Assembly: GCA_036250195.1 (NCBI GenBank)
Contig: JAVHZZ010000005.1
Span: 70,696,505-70,760,504 of the forward strand
DNA: 64,000 nucleotides
Direction: 5' to 3'
Source: Mixophyes australis
Taxonomy: Eukaryota; Chordata; Amphibia; Anura; Limnodynastidae
Position 1 is the first letter of the stretch; every line of letters starts with the position of its first letter. The translations under genes were made by a program, and so were the position numbers. Below, piece after piece: positions 11,918 to 22,330 of the stretch. The notes beneath the pieces are model-generated. The model saw only the letters and a program-made list of their open reading frames with translations. It searched no databases and was not told the origin of the DNA.

Positions 11918-14072
11918 CTCTGTATCTTATCTGTCCACACATGCAACAAAAGTCCTTACCCCACCTGAAGTCAGGTGACAGTTTGCACATTTGTGGTGTG
12001 AGTTTGCAGCACAGGATAAGTGAGTTTATTCATGATTATCCATTAAGCTCAATTGAAGGTTGTCAAATTTTCACATTTAAACTACTTGCAACATAAATAA
12101 TCCATCCATTTTTTTAAAAAATAACTGTGTAATACCACCCTTTCTGTCTAAAAGCCAGGTGTAAAGGGAGCAGTTTTAACTCTCATTCATATGTTAAGCT
12201 AAATGTAGCATTTCTGGGCTGACTAGCATGATGTTATGGAGACCGGCCACATGTAATCAACTTTATGATAATCAAATCAAGTATACCTTTAATATAGACA
12301 GTTTTATGTGGATTATTTTATTAAATAGGTGATATGGTAAAAAATAAAAGCGGCTAAAATTATTGTGTCTGTGGTTGCTAGGATAATTTTACCATAACAC
12401 CTGTGTGTAAGATTGGATCCTAGCTGCCACACACAATTAGTCTGTGCAGGGCTGGTTAATTTTAGCAGAGGAGACTCAAAAGGAAACAGGAAACCTTCAA
12501 AGAAGAATATAGATGACCGTCACGAACACGCTCCCAGCTTCTGTGACTTTGGGTGTTTACTGTATGAGGTTACACATGATATATGATAAATATTACAAAA
12601 GTTTTGACCTTTGGTAATTCTTCACAGATATATCCTAGAGACATAACTCACCCTTCAACAAACCGGTCATAGTCTCCCACAGATTTAAATACCAAACATG
12701 ATGGAATTATGACAATGTGACTTACCTTTCCCAAATATGTGTGATTATAGCAGTTCCTGGGTACCGCTAGTACCTGTAATACACAACCCTGGTGTGATTT
12801 CTGCTCCTTAGTATAGAGTGCCACCCAGATTTCCCCAATATGAAATATGAAGATATTTTCTTCGAAGTTCATGTCTCTATATACCTGTTTAGGCTCCTTC
12901 AAATGCTGCCTTTGTCTGCAAGGATGTCAAGCTGTGAACGGCCTACAAAGTCTATTCAGGTGTCCAAAAAACTAACTTGTGTCATTATATAGCTCACTGC
13001 AGGGGCCTTTGAAGCTGCTACAGGTGACACTGCTATCTCCTAACATTGAGATGTCCAGAGCCACCAAATAAACATACAACAGTCCTTCTGACTTTCCATT
13101 TTACACCAGAGTAGCTCAATTTATGAATGGATTCAGTTGATATATCAGATAAACACTGCAGTTATGATTTAGGACTTATTCCCCACAATTATATGATAGG
13201 TTAACCCTTATAAATTACTGTAAGTTCTCTATGTTCACGACAAGGACCTTGAAATTCACATTGTCATCCTAGAGAATTTGGTTAGCATTATAAATTGAAT
13301 GCCACAAGGGTGTAATTCATGTGCTGGCTTTCAAGAGTTTGCAGACTGCTAGAACATGAGGTGTTCCCTTAAAATTGGGACGGGTATAGTACAGAATGAA
13401 CTGGGCATCATTTTTTTAAAAAATATAGGGCCAGGAAAATAGAGGACAGGCCCCTGTACAAATTGCAGCCAGCCCCCAAAACTTGTAGGTGCCCTTCACC
13501 CTGATATCGGTGGAGGTTAGAAAAACACAAGGGAATTTCTCCAGGATGTGACAACTACGGCACCTCTTCGGGATCTCTGTTTCAAGGACCAAAGGTCCAG
13601 AAGACTGCCTGCTCATTACATAGTGGCCCCTACACTATCCAACCTGGCCTGTCTTCGATGATTTTGAGGCAACTTATAACATTACATCCAAATAATCAAA
13701 GTGTCCGGCCCTCATGTGTACTGGACTGATTGCTTCTTGCAAAGGGGGGTCAAACAAAACAGGGCAGTAATTTCATTTAGCCCCAGCACCACAAAAAATA
13801 TCTAGCCATCCTTGTGCAGTGGTAGCTAGAAATAATGTAGAAGCCACAAAAGTTTGCAATCATGCTACTTCTCCAGAGGATCCCATGGCCATTATATAGC
13901 AACCCATTTGCAAGCTAACATTTTGCAGGTATTATGATTTTTTGGCAGCCCACAACATGGGGTGCCTTCACTCACAAGTACACTACCTTGGGTTTCCTGT
14001 GTGGTCTCTTTTTCAAGCATTTTTGGCTCTAAAAGAATCCAGGTAGGTCTCAAAACATTGTGGCTGCACATG

Positions 14073-14074
<2 letters not shown>
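11918..14074. other. Unrecognised DNA
   Basis: About 2.1 kb with no recognised gene or repeat. Minus frames at 12648-12902 and 13416-13616 have no family motif. Confidence 0.45.

Positions 14075-14123
<49 letters not shown>
14075..14123. repeat. (AT)n microsatellite
   Basis: Pure AT dinucleotide run. The open frames that cross it in both directions are products of the repeat (IYIYIY runs) and not genes. Confidence 0.95.
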
Positions 14124-14126
<3 letters not shown>

Positions 14127-14206
14127 AGTAGTGGTCAAAGTAGTGTACATAGAGGAAGTATGAGACGGCACTTGCAAAAAAATAAAAAATATATTCCATG
14201 TATATA

Positions 14207-14211
<5 letters not shown>

Positions 14212-14252
<41 letters not shown>

Positions 14253-14259
14253 TATATAC
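14212..14259. repeat. (TA)n microsatellite abutting repeat family X
   Basis: TA/CA dinucleotide run directly before the X element at 14260. Confidence 0.9.
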
Positions 14260-15022
14260 AAGTTAACCCGTGCATGATACTCATGCATTCTAGTCAAATC
14301 AAGCTACTTAAGGTCTTAAAAAGGTTCTTGTCATGCATTTAGGCCTAGCCTAGGCCTCCTCAGGGGAAGAGCGTTACTTCCCAACGCAAGCGCCCTTTTT
14401 AATTTGTGTTCATGAGGTAAAATTACCTCACGAAAATGAGTTTGAGCCCTCAACTCGTAAATTTAGCCTTTACTAACCCTCCCACGGGGGGAAGGGAGGA
14501 TGATGGAAGTTAACTGACTTCACTATTCTATTTTTTTTGTCAAATAATGTCAGTATACCAAATTTCAGGTCAATTGGATGAGTCCTTTCTGAGAAAATAT
14601 TTTTTTCCTCACACACTAACACACGCCGCTACACATGTGTGTTTATGAGGTAAAATTACCTCACGAAAATGAGTTTGAGCCCTCAACTCGTAAATTTAGC
14701 CTTTACTACCCCTCCCACGGGGGGAAAGGGGGATGATGGAAGTTAACTGACTTTACTATTCTTATTTTTTTGTCAAATAATGTCAGTATACCAAATTTCA
14801 GGTCAATTGGATGAGCCCTTTCTGAGAAAATACTTTTTTCCACACACACACACACACACACACACTAACACACGCCGCTAAGCTTTTACTTTTATATATT
14901 AGATAATGCTAAGAATTTAGTAGGTCGGTGTATAACTCCGCCCAGCAGGTGGCACTGCAGCTTGTTTTTTTTTTCCACACACAGACTAACACACGCCGCT
15001 AGGCTTTTATATTGTAGATAGA
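14260..15022. mobile_element. Dispersed repeat family X, copy 1 (internal tandem duplication)
   Basis: It starts AAGTTAACCCGTGCATGATA, in which GCATGATACTCATGC forms a perfect 6-bp stem with a 3-base loop, and ends near CACGCCGCTAGGCTTTTATA. Both terminal regions recur at 21941-22330. Two direct copies of a 233-bp unit (14405-14637 and 14638-14880) lie inside, each ending in ACACACGCCGCTA. There is no coding frame. The terminal hairpin on one side only is reminiscent of Helitron 3' ends, but the expected CTRR end is not evident, so the class is unresolved. Confidence 0.6.
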
Positions 15023-15309
15023 TATATATATGTATATATATGTGTTTTTGGAAATATTGATAATAGCATAATTAATAGATAAAAATGTTTGCAAACATTC
15101 AGTCAGATTTATCAAATAAACATCTTTAGGTCAATCATTACTGCTAATACCAGTGTGCATAAAGTAAACTTTTTATTTTAACATAAATATATGAGAGCAT
15201 AAATAAAGCAATGACTTGCAATTTGACACTTTTAGGAGTTTCTGGAAAAAAAAAAGACGCCATGGCTTTTAATATCAACATTAACTTAAGTTTGCTTATT
15301 ATTTTATGG

Positions 15310-15868
15310 CCAGCAGTCTCAGGCGCCTTGTCACGGCTTGTGGACTGAATGCCTTCCACCACTCATCCAGAATAGCAGGCAATGAAGTAGTTGGCGTAGT
15401 ACTGAGACTGCAGCCACCTGAAGATGACACAGCTACTAGATTGCCTAACAGCTCTCATAGAGTACCAGTCAGACTGTTTAGTCTCATGTTCATTTGTTTG
15501 AGACTAGCATTGATCCTTTCAGACCACGTGCACATCCTGTGTCTTAAATATTGCGTAAATAATTGAAACATTTGGCCAACTAGTGTTGGATACCCCTCAT
15601 TGAGTCCTGATGGAATGGCAGCAAATTTTCCTGTACCTCACAAAAATGTTGGATGGATTCAGCTAAATCAGGCACAGATGCTGCTTCTGCTTGACTGGGT
15701 TGGGCATTTGTGTAATGGTTGGTGATGCTGTCTCCACAGAGAAGTTAAATACACACTCCCATGTGATGTGTTATGGTGGCTATGTCTGTGCAGTGTCCAC
15801 ATTGTACACTTTTGCTCCATAACCTTGTGATGTTCCTTAGTAAATGAAACCAAATCACAAAATAATAC
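15310..15868 (-). pseudogene. Probable second exon of Harbinger-type Myb-like gene, decayed
   Basis: Read on the minus strand, this stretch holds decayed coding blocks with coiled-coil character: AEAASVPDLAESIQHFCEVQ, then ERINASLKQMNMRLNSLTGT. Such Gln/Leu-rich tails occur at the C-terminus of the Myb/SANT-like accessory protein of Harbinger transposons, whose N-terminal exon lies upstream at 16529-17037. TACTAAG near 15868 could be a decayed splice acceptor. Stops and shifts interrupt every frame. The exon assignment is inference. Confidence 0.45.
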
Positions 15869-16199
15869 ACATTGCCAATAGAAAATAATTTTCAGAAGTC
15901 TGGGTTTACAGGAAATTGTGTAATGATAGTGTCATGGTTTGTTTTACAATTTAGATGGATTTACCTTCTAAGGAGTCATCAGCCTCTTGACTACAGACTA
16001 CTGGTAGAAAAAAGTATAATAGAATAGATAGATGTCGCCTATTATATATAACTCTGTGTACTAACTCCAGCTCAGAAAGTCTGACATCCATGATTATACA
16101 ACCAAAAAATATAATTGGGGCTCAAACAATTGTAGCAATGTGGAGTCAATGTGACCGAAACAAACAAAACAAAAAACAAAAACAAAACAAGGAGTCCTG

Positions 16200-16374
16200 G
16201 GGTTAGATTTACTAAGCTGCGGGTTTGAAAAAGTAGGGATGTTGCCTATAGCAACCAATCAGATTCTAACTTTCATTTATTTAGTACTTTCTACAAAATG
16301 ACAGCTAGAATCTGATTGGTTGCTATAGGCAACATCCCCACTTTTTCAAACCCGCAGCTTAGTAAATCTAGCCC
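16200..16374. mobile_element. 175-bp Harbinger-like fold-back MITE, family 1 copy 1
   Basis: Almost the whole element is an inverted repeat: GGGTTAGATTTACTAAGC at the left and its match TTAGTAAATCTAGCCC at the right. Arms run through AGCAACCAATCAGATTCTA to a short centre. CTG flanks both ends (16197-16199 and 16375-16377), consistent with a 3-bp target duplication of PIF/Harbinger type. It sits in the presumed intron of the minus-strand Myb-like pseudogene. Confidence 0.88.
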
Positions 16375-16528
16375 CTGATCTTGAAGTGTGGTTATAACCA
16401 CCTGATTGTCCGATATATAATCGAAAAATGTGTCATTAAAAAATATGTTGCAAGCTTCTGCTTTCAATGATGCAGGATTATTAGTTGCACATAAAGGGAT
16501 AACATTTTAAATACAATGCATTACTCAC

Positions 16529-17037
16529 CAGTCTTAGGTTGGGATAGAGGCATGTCCATGTCCTTGACATTTATCACTTCGATTATCTCTCTAGGGATTA
16601 CTCTTCATATGAGGTGTATGGTATTTCCAGTGCAAGCCCACCAACAATCCCTACAGCTGCCCTCCTCTCCTCCGACATATTCTCTTTCTTTCATCTTTTA
16701 ATGTTGGAGATCCGTTTGCGGCAATTCTCAACCGACCTTTTGATGGACCCAACCGCATTTATAGCATCACATACTGCTATCAACAGCTGTATTTTCCTGG
16801 AATTGCAGTTTTGCCAGCTAGTGCCCAAAATCCGATCATACACTGGAATTATATTATAAACTAGCACACAGTTCTCCTCATAACTAAAGTGCACAGTGTG
16901 CCCAAATTTAGTTTTGCCAAAAGAGGTAAAAGACCCTGCCTCGTCCACAGGCTCTTGCGACTCCTCGTCTGTTTTTGCTCCTCTCTCTCCTCCACCCCAC
17001 TCTCCCTAGACTCCTCACCTCTCCTTCTTCTTGCCAT
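16529..17037 (-). pseudogene. Harbinger-type Myb/SANT-like DNA-binding protein, first exon, frameshifted
   Basis: On the minus strand an ATG at 17037 starts MARRRRGEESRESGVEEREE. After one frameshift near 16920-16950 the frame continues as HFSYEENCVLVYNIIPVYDR and AVCDAINAVGSIKRSVENCR, ending KRISNIKR. This fits the helix pattern of Myb/SANT-like domains in the accessory protein encoded by Harbinger transposons; in the known systems that protein binds the transposon ends and helps bring the transposase into the nucleus. A stop follows KR. Beyond it the block GIVGGLALEIPYTSYEE remains in frame with the domain. The exon ends at a good splice donor (CTG/GTGAGT, 16528). The expected aromatic positions of the domain are partly lost and the gene is dead. 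Confidence 0.65.
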
Positions 17038-17384
17038 GCTGAACAACAGAAAAAAACACAAGGGAGATACAGAAAACAACAAACAAATACACTCACAAAC
17101 AAAACACAGGGGAAATAGAGAAAACAACAAATACACTCGCCAAAAGAAAATAAGTCTAAACACAGACTATGAGACAAACAATGGCAGATAAACCAAATTA
17201 GAAAGCAAAACACCAGTTATCACTTCAACTCTATCAACTCAAATAAGGAAATAGGCTGCTTTTTATAGTGTTGTTGAGGACAAAATCGTGCAAGTTTTCA
17301 ATTAAAAACTTCCAACCAATCAGAAATTTATTAGTTTGAAAATCGCGATTTAAACACTAAACACAGGCGATTTGAGACTTTTCG

Positions 17385-17541
17385 GGGTGTATTTACTAAA
17401 CTGTGGGTTTGGAAAAGTGGAGATGTCGCCTATAGCAATCAATCAAATTCTAGTTATCATTTAGAATGACAGCTAGAATCTGATTGGTTGCTATAGGCAA
17501 CATCTCCACTTTTTCAAACCAGCAGTTTAGTAAATATACCC
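17385..17541. mobile_element. Fold-back MITE family 1, copy 2 (157 bp, diverged)
   Basis: GGGTGTATTTACTAAACTG at the left end pairs with CAGTTTAGTAAATATACCC at the right. It shares the AGCAA(C/T)CAATCA arms of the 175-bp copies but has a shorter centre. No matching trinucleotide flanks it, so it is older or was altered at an edge. It lies upstream of the Myb-like pseudogene and may be inserted within that larger Harbinger element. Confidence 0.75.
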
Positions 17542-17720
17542 TTTCTTCTTTTTTGAAAACCGCTGCAACTCCCACAAAATTGACAGCGATTTTTAATTTG
17601 AGACTCAAAATCTCTATTTCATACATATGGCAACTTGGAGGATAAAAATCGCCAGTGATCTCTAGCGACTTGCAGCGATTTAAAATCGCTGCAAAATTCA
17701 CAGCTTGATACATATACACC
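17542..17720 (-). other. Probable terminal region of the Myb-bearing Harbinger element
   Basis: Rich in copies of GCGATTTT/AAAATCGC in both orientations, which make local stems. It ends in GATACATATACACC, whose reverse complement GGTGTATATGTATCAAGC resembles the GGGTGTATTTACTAAAC end of the nearby MITE. I infer that this is the 5' end (on the minus strand) of the element carrying the Myb-like gene. I could not find the opposite end. Confidence 0.35.
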
Positions 17721-18408
17721 TCGGACTCCATAGTACCTAGTGCATTTAGAAGACAATTAATTACAAAGAAAATTGTTTAATAGATTCAATTAAAAGTTAG
17801 ACATATATATTACAGCTTTAATAAAATATATTTAGCAAATTATTAAAAAGTGAATAATAAATTAAATTAAAGTATTGTAGGATTGCTAAAGATTAAAAAG
17901 GCCCCTTTGTCACAGTGCCAAAAAGTCTAATTACCTCTTACATTGATATATTATAGATCACTGATAGCTTAGAATAACCCTCATTAAAATCCCTTTCTTA
18001 TGACAATAATAGGACATTAGAGGAAATAATTCTGTATTGATTTCAAACAGGGTAAAGAATTTATTTACTATATGACTCCCCATTTATGATGAATAAAAAG
18101 TGCCCACTACAAGCAGCAACAATTGTCATAATTCTTATATGTATTATATGTGCTATTAATTTATACTGGTTAAGATAGAAGTTATACACAGGAAGTAGAA
18201 TGAAGATTCTAAAGTAATATTTCTACCTCTTCAAAGTCAAATAAAAATCTGCATTTAAAATTATTGTTCTAATTAATAAAAAAAACTGTCATCTTAGTAA
18301 CACTTCTGTAGAATATACAATGGAATATTATCTTACGAGATCAATTGATATGTTGAATCGATGGTAAATATATAAAGAGCTTCTTTTACCTATGAAAGAG
18401 AAGGGCTC
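17721..18408. other. AT-rich DNA, nothing recognised
   Basis: No gene or named repeat recognised. Confidence 0.4.
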
Positions 18409-18423
18409 TATCTCGCTATCTCG

Positions 18424-18461
<38 letters not shown>

Positions 18462-18471
18462 CGCTATCTCG

Positions 18472-18511
<40 letters not shown>

Positions 18512-18579
18512 TTTTCTATCTATCTCGCTATCTCGCTATCTATCTATCTATCTATCTATTTATCTATCTCGCTATCTCG

Positions 18580-18616
<37 letters not shown>

Positions 18617-18624
18617 GCTATCTC
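18409..18624. repeat. TATC microsatellite with higher-order TCGC interruptions
   Basis: About 215 bp of TATC tetranucleotides. Pairs of TCGC-type variants recur (near 18411, 18461, 18526, 18568 and once near 18615), giving a higher-order pattern. The 125-codon frame across it ([10 protein letters not shown] runs) is a product of the repeat. Confidence 0.95.
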
Positions 18625-19586
18625 ATTTCTATGCATCTTATATCTATATATCCAATATCTATGTATTACTTTGCATTTAAACATTACTGATATTGCAAAC
18701 ATACTCTATTATGTCTCTCAGCAATTGGAGCCCTTTAATATATTTTTAAAATGTGTTTTTTTAAATTAATAGCTTTTACTGAAATTCAAAAAAATGATTT
18801 GATAAAATTCTGCACTGTTTCATTTAAGAGAATATACATCTTTTTGATACATAGTTGTGTTTTTGTTATTGTGTTACTTTAAAACAGGAGTGACTGAAAT
18901 GAAGGCTATAATCAATTTAAAGTTGCCACTAGTATTTACTTTAATTTGTATTTCTCCTTTTATTTTAGCGACTAAGAAATATTGCAACCGCTGTGTGCTT
19001 TAAAAGCTAACAAATTAGCATTGGCAAGAAAGAGCATCATCCGTTGGCAGCTGGCCTTTAACTATACTGAAAAATGTCATTCAGCTGTTACGTCTGTTAA
19101 CAATTCTGTGCTTTTAGCTAAACCTCAAGCAGAGCAAGTTCAGCAATGTTAGTCAATGCCAGTCGACAAAAGTTGTTCATCATGCAGAGTACAAACATCA
19201 GCCTTGACAGCTAGTGCTTCAATAAAAGTAAATGTTCAGTAATTGTCATTGTTTTGCATGCTCACATTTATCTTTTAAGAAATGTAGGCTTCCAAAAGAG
19301 TTGGTTAAGACATACTAGCCATTAAAGGTGCCAGGGTATACTCCCGCAGGCTTCAAGCCCAGATGGGCCCAAATAGCATCTATGTTACAAGGACTCAATG
19401 AGAACTTGAACATTGCCCTCTGTTATCAGAAATCAAGAAATAAATAAATGTATATAATAATGTGTTGTGTTTTATGGTATAAATTATTCCAAAATGTATA
19501 ATGTTATATAATTTTCATTGTCCAGTGGCCCTAGTCCTTTGGGAATGGATTTACTGCACAGCCCAGTCCAACACTGGATTGAGAGG
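18625..19586. other. Unrecognised DNA
   Basis: No recognised gene or repeat. Confidence 0.4.
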
Positions 19587-19594
19587 CTGAAACA

Positions 19595-19760
19595 CAGAGC
19601 CGTAACTTAGAATTCTAGTGCCCTGGGCGAGAAAGACAAATGCCGCCCCCCTAGCCCTCAATTTTAACCAAATTAACCTAAAATATTCCTAAATTGCGCC
19701 GACCTTCAGCGTTGCGCCCTGGGCGGTCGCCCCTGTCGCACAGCCCTAGTTACGGCCCTG
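19595..19760. mobile_element. hAT-type MITE with 8-bp target duplication
   Basis: The left end is CAGAGCCGTAACTTAG and the right end, on the reverse strand, CAGGGCCGTAACTAG. The octamer CTGAAACA flanks both sides exactly (19587-19594 and 19761-19768), the duplication length of hAT elements. The 166-bp body is GC-rich (GCGCCCTGGGCGG) and non-coding. Confidence 0.88.
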
Positions 19761-19969
19761 CTGAAACATCATGTAACCACATGAATTGTTGCTAAATAAT
19801 TATTAAATCTTAAAAAAGTATTATAAGTTCATTGCATATGAAAATGTATGTTACAGCACTTAAATATGTAAGAAACATATACCATACAATGACATGTTTC
19901 ATATCTTATGTATGTAAAAAAGTATTTGCTTTTCTACATATAGAAATCTCCTGTGTCAAAAAACACATT

Positions 19970-20288
19970 AGGCCTGAGTCATTAAGCAAAAGTAAAGCAA
20001 AAAAAGGAGTAAGTGTTCTCAGGGACAAACCATGTTACAATGCAAGGGGAGCAAATTAGTTTATTATTTTGCATATAAGTTAAATACTGGCTATTTTTTC
20101 ATCTAGCTCACAAATACTTGGTAGCTTTATTTTTACACTGAAATTTAAAGTTAATCTAGGACATGCCATACCCCAACTATAAATCTGTCCCCATATTTAA
20201 ATTTATTTCGCCCTCCAATGCAACGTGGCTTTGCCCAGGTGTAAATTTACACCTTTTTTTTCCTTTGCTTTCCTTAATGACTCAGGTG
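19970..20288. mobile_element. MITE family 2, copy b
   Basis: Same family as 11594-11914, starting AGGCCTGAGTCATTAAGC and ending CTTAATGACTCAGG. The right end is followed by a duplicated GACTCAGGT, so its boundary and target duplication are unclear. Confidence 0.75.
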
Positions 20289-20477
20289 ACTCAGGTGACT
20301 AGTCATATTGTTGTATTATCCAAATCTCAGGAGTTATGGTTGAAACCCTTCTAGTGAAACTACAGATTTCTCTTACATTGGAATTTGGATTGAAGGAACT
20401 ATTTGCTCCATAAAAATCTGCTCCCCAATCTTTGAACGCTGTAGGAATCTTTATCACACACAGTTATTCATTTTTTA

Positions 20478-20547
<70 letters not shown>
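20478..20547. repeat. (AT)n microsatellite
   Basis: AT dinucleotide run interrupted by single TTT steps. Confidence 0.95.
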
Positions 20548-20549
<2 letters not shown>

Positions 20550-21269
20550 TGTTCTGAGTAACTGTTTCTTTCTGATACATACATGTTTGTTGTAGAGGTA
20601 ATTTTATATTGTTGCAATACCGCTTTATACTATATTTTTGTATAGAGTTTTTATTATATTTTAATAAATTAGTTATATATTTATTTTTGTTCATGAACTT
20701 ACATTTTTTATAATTGTTTTATATATCCTGTGGGCTTTCCTGCATTCAGCGCTGTTTATAGTGTTTGACAGTTTTGTATTTTGAACATCTCACAGGTTCC
20801 TCTACAACTGCAAGAGCATTTCAGCCTATTTTGGTTTATCATATTCTCACATTAGCACCAGGTATTTTTTGTATTTTTAATGAATATCACCTTTTTGGGT
20901 TTTTTGCAATTTCCTAGCTTCTCCACAAACAGAAGACCCACAGGTGATCTATGGCTCCTGGAATGGAAACCACTGGATATAAAAATACTGTCCTTAAATA
21001 GAGAACTCTGAAAGGGCAGAGGTCATCTTACTAGGAGGCTCTGGTTCTAGAGCAGTGATGGACAAGAGAAGGCCCTAGGACAGCATACGACTCTCCAGTC
21101 CTTCATATGGGGTCCCCAGTTTTTACGTTCTCTATTTCTCATTGGTCCTTTTCTCAGCTTTACACATCATTATCCCGAGCTTTTATTCTCTGCTCTAGGC
21201 ACTGCTGAGCTTCACACATGCCCCTAGCTGTTATTTAAAGCTGGGATAGTGAGGAGACAAAAAAAAGAC
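20548..21269. other. Unrecognised DNA
   Basis: No gene recognised. The TTAGCACCAGGTATTTTTTG stretch near 20855 looks repeat-derived but I cannot assign it. Confidence 0.35.
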
Positions 21270-21696
21270 AAATGAAGACAAAATTGAAGGGAAAATGCCC
21301 CATGAACAAGCAGGAACTGAAGACATTTGCAGTAGAGGCCTGGCAGAGCCTCACCAGGGATGAAACCCAGCGTCTGGTGATGTCTATGCCTTCCAGACTT
21401 CAGGCTGTAATTGACTGCAAAGGTTTCGCAAAAAAGTATTAAAAAGTGAAAGTTTGATGTAGGATTGTTTAGTTTGTCCCATTACTTTTGGTCCCTTAAA
21501 AAGTGGGAGGCATATATAGAAACCGTTGTAATTCCTACACTGTTCACCTGATTTGGGTGTAAATTCCCTCAAATTAAAGCTGAAACTCTGCAGTTAAAGC
21601 ACATCTTGTTAGTTTCATTTCAAATCCACTGTGGTGGTGTATAGAGCCCAAAATATGAGAATTGTGTCAATGTCTCAATATTTATGGACTTGACTG
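21270..21696 (+). mobile_element. 3' part of a second Tc1-like transposon
   Basis: The segment ends TATTTATGGACTTGACTG at 21696 followed by TA (21697-21698), a Tc1/mariner end with its TA target. It carries the end of a transposase gene (21302-21442) and a 3' non-coding region. I could not find a matching start upstream, so the copy is 5'-truncated or internally deleted. Its end sequence differs from that of the 1130-2542 element, so it belongs to another Tc1-like family. It abuts the TA microsatellite that follows. Confidence 0.75.
21302..21442 (+). pseudogene. Tc1-like transposase, C-terminal fragment
   Basis: A 46-codon open frame ending in TAA. It reads MNKQELKTFAVEAWQSLTRD, then ETQRLVMSMPSRLQAVIDCK, and ends GFAKKY. 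This matches the usual C-terminal tail of Tc1 transposases, where a Trp-x-x-(I/L) helix is followed by a Pro-x-Arg-(L/M) helix and a Lys-Gly-x-x-x-Lys-Tyr end. The catalytic part is missing upstream, so the fragment has no activity. Recognition is by motif only. Confidence 0.75.
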
Positions 21697-21698
21697 TA

Positions 21699-21768
<70 letters not shown>

Positions 21769-21790
21769 TAGATAGATAGATAGATAGATA
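21697..21790. repeat. (TA)n and GATA microsatellite
   Basis: TA run of about 65 bp followed by several GATA units. Confidence 0.95.
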
Positions 21791-21940
21791 TATACAGAGA
21801 GAGAGAGGTAGAATAAATATGCCTACACTTGGCCAATCCAACAATTTGCCATCTGAGTGGCAATATATGTGCCTTGTATAGCCACAAAGCAAAAAAAAGA
21901 TGTCACTGGTGCTTTTGCAAATCTGTATATATATAGAAAC

Positions 21941-22330
21941 AAGCTAACTGTGCATGATACTCATGCATTCTAGTCAAATCAAGCTACTTAAGGTGTTAAA
22001 AATGTTCTTGTCATGCATTTGGGCCATAGCCCAGGCCTCAACCACCATCCACTCCCCACTGTCAACCCCGGCAACCACCAACCACTCCCAACAGTCACTT
22101 CTCCTTCAAGAAATATATATATATTTTTTTAAAATCTTTATAAACACTTTTAACAATTAACAAATTAAATTTAGTATACCAAACTTCTGAATTTTTTTTC
22201 CACACACACTAAGAATTTAGTAGGTCAGTGTATAACTCCGCCCAGCAGGTGGCGCTGCAGCTTGGTTTTATTTTTTCCACACACACACACAGACAGACTA
22301 ACACACGCCACTAGACATTTATATATTTGA
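21941..22330. mobile_element. Dispersed repeat family X, copy 2
   Basis: It starts AAGCTAACTGTGCATGATAC with the same GCATGATACTCATGC stem as copy 1 and ends ACACGCCACTAGACATTTAT. Compared with copy 1 it lacks the two 233-bp units. It retains the AGTAGGTCAGTGTATAACTC segment near its right end. Like copy 1 it follows a TA-rich microsatellite. Confidence 0.6.

Noticed and set aside
13962..14342. 126-codon frame with IYIYIY runs
   Set aside because: Product of AT microsatellites open in several frames and both strands.
18392..18769. 125-codon frame with LSIYLS runs
   Set aside because: Product of the TATC array.
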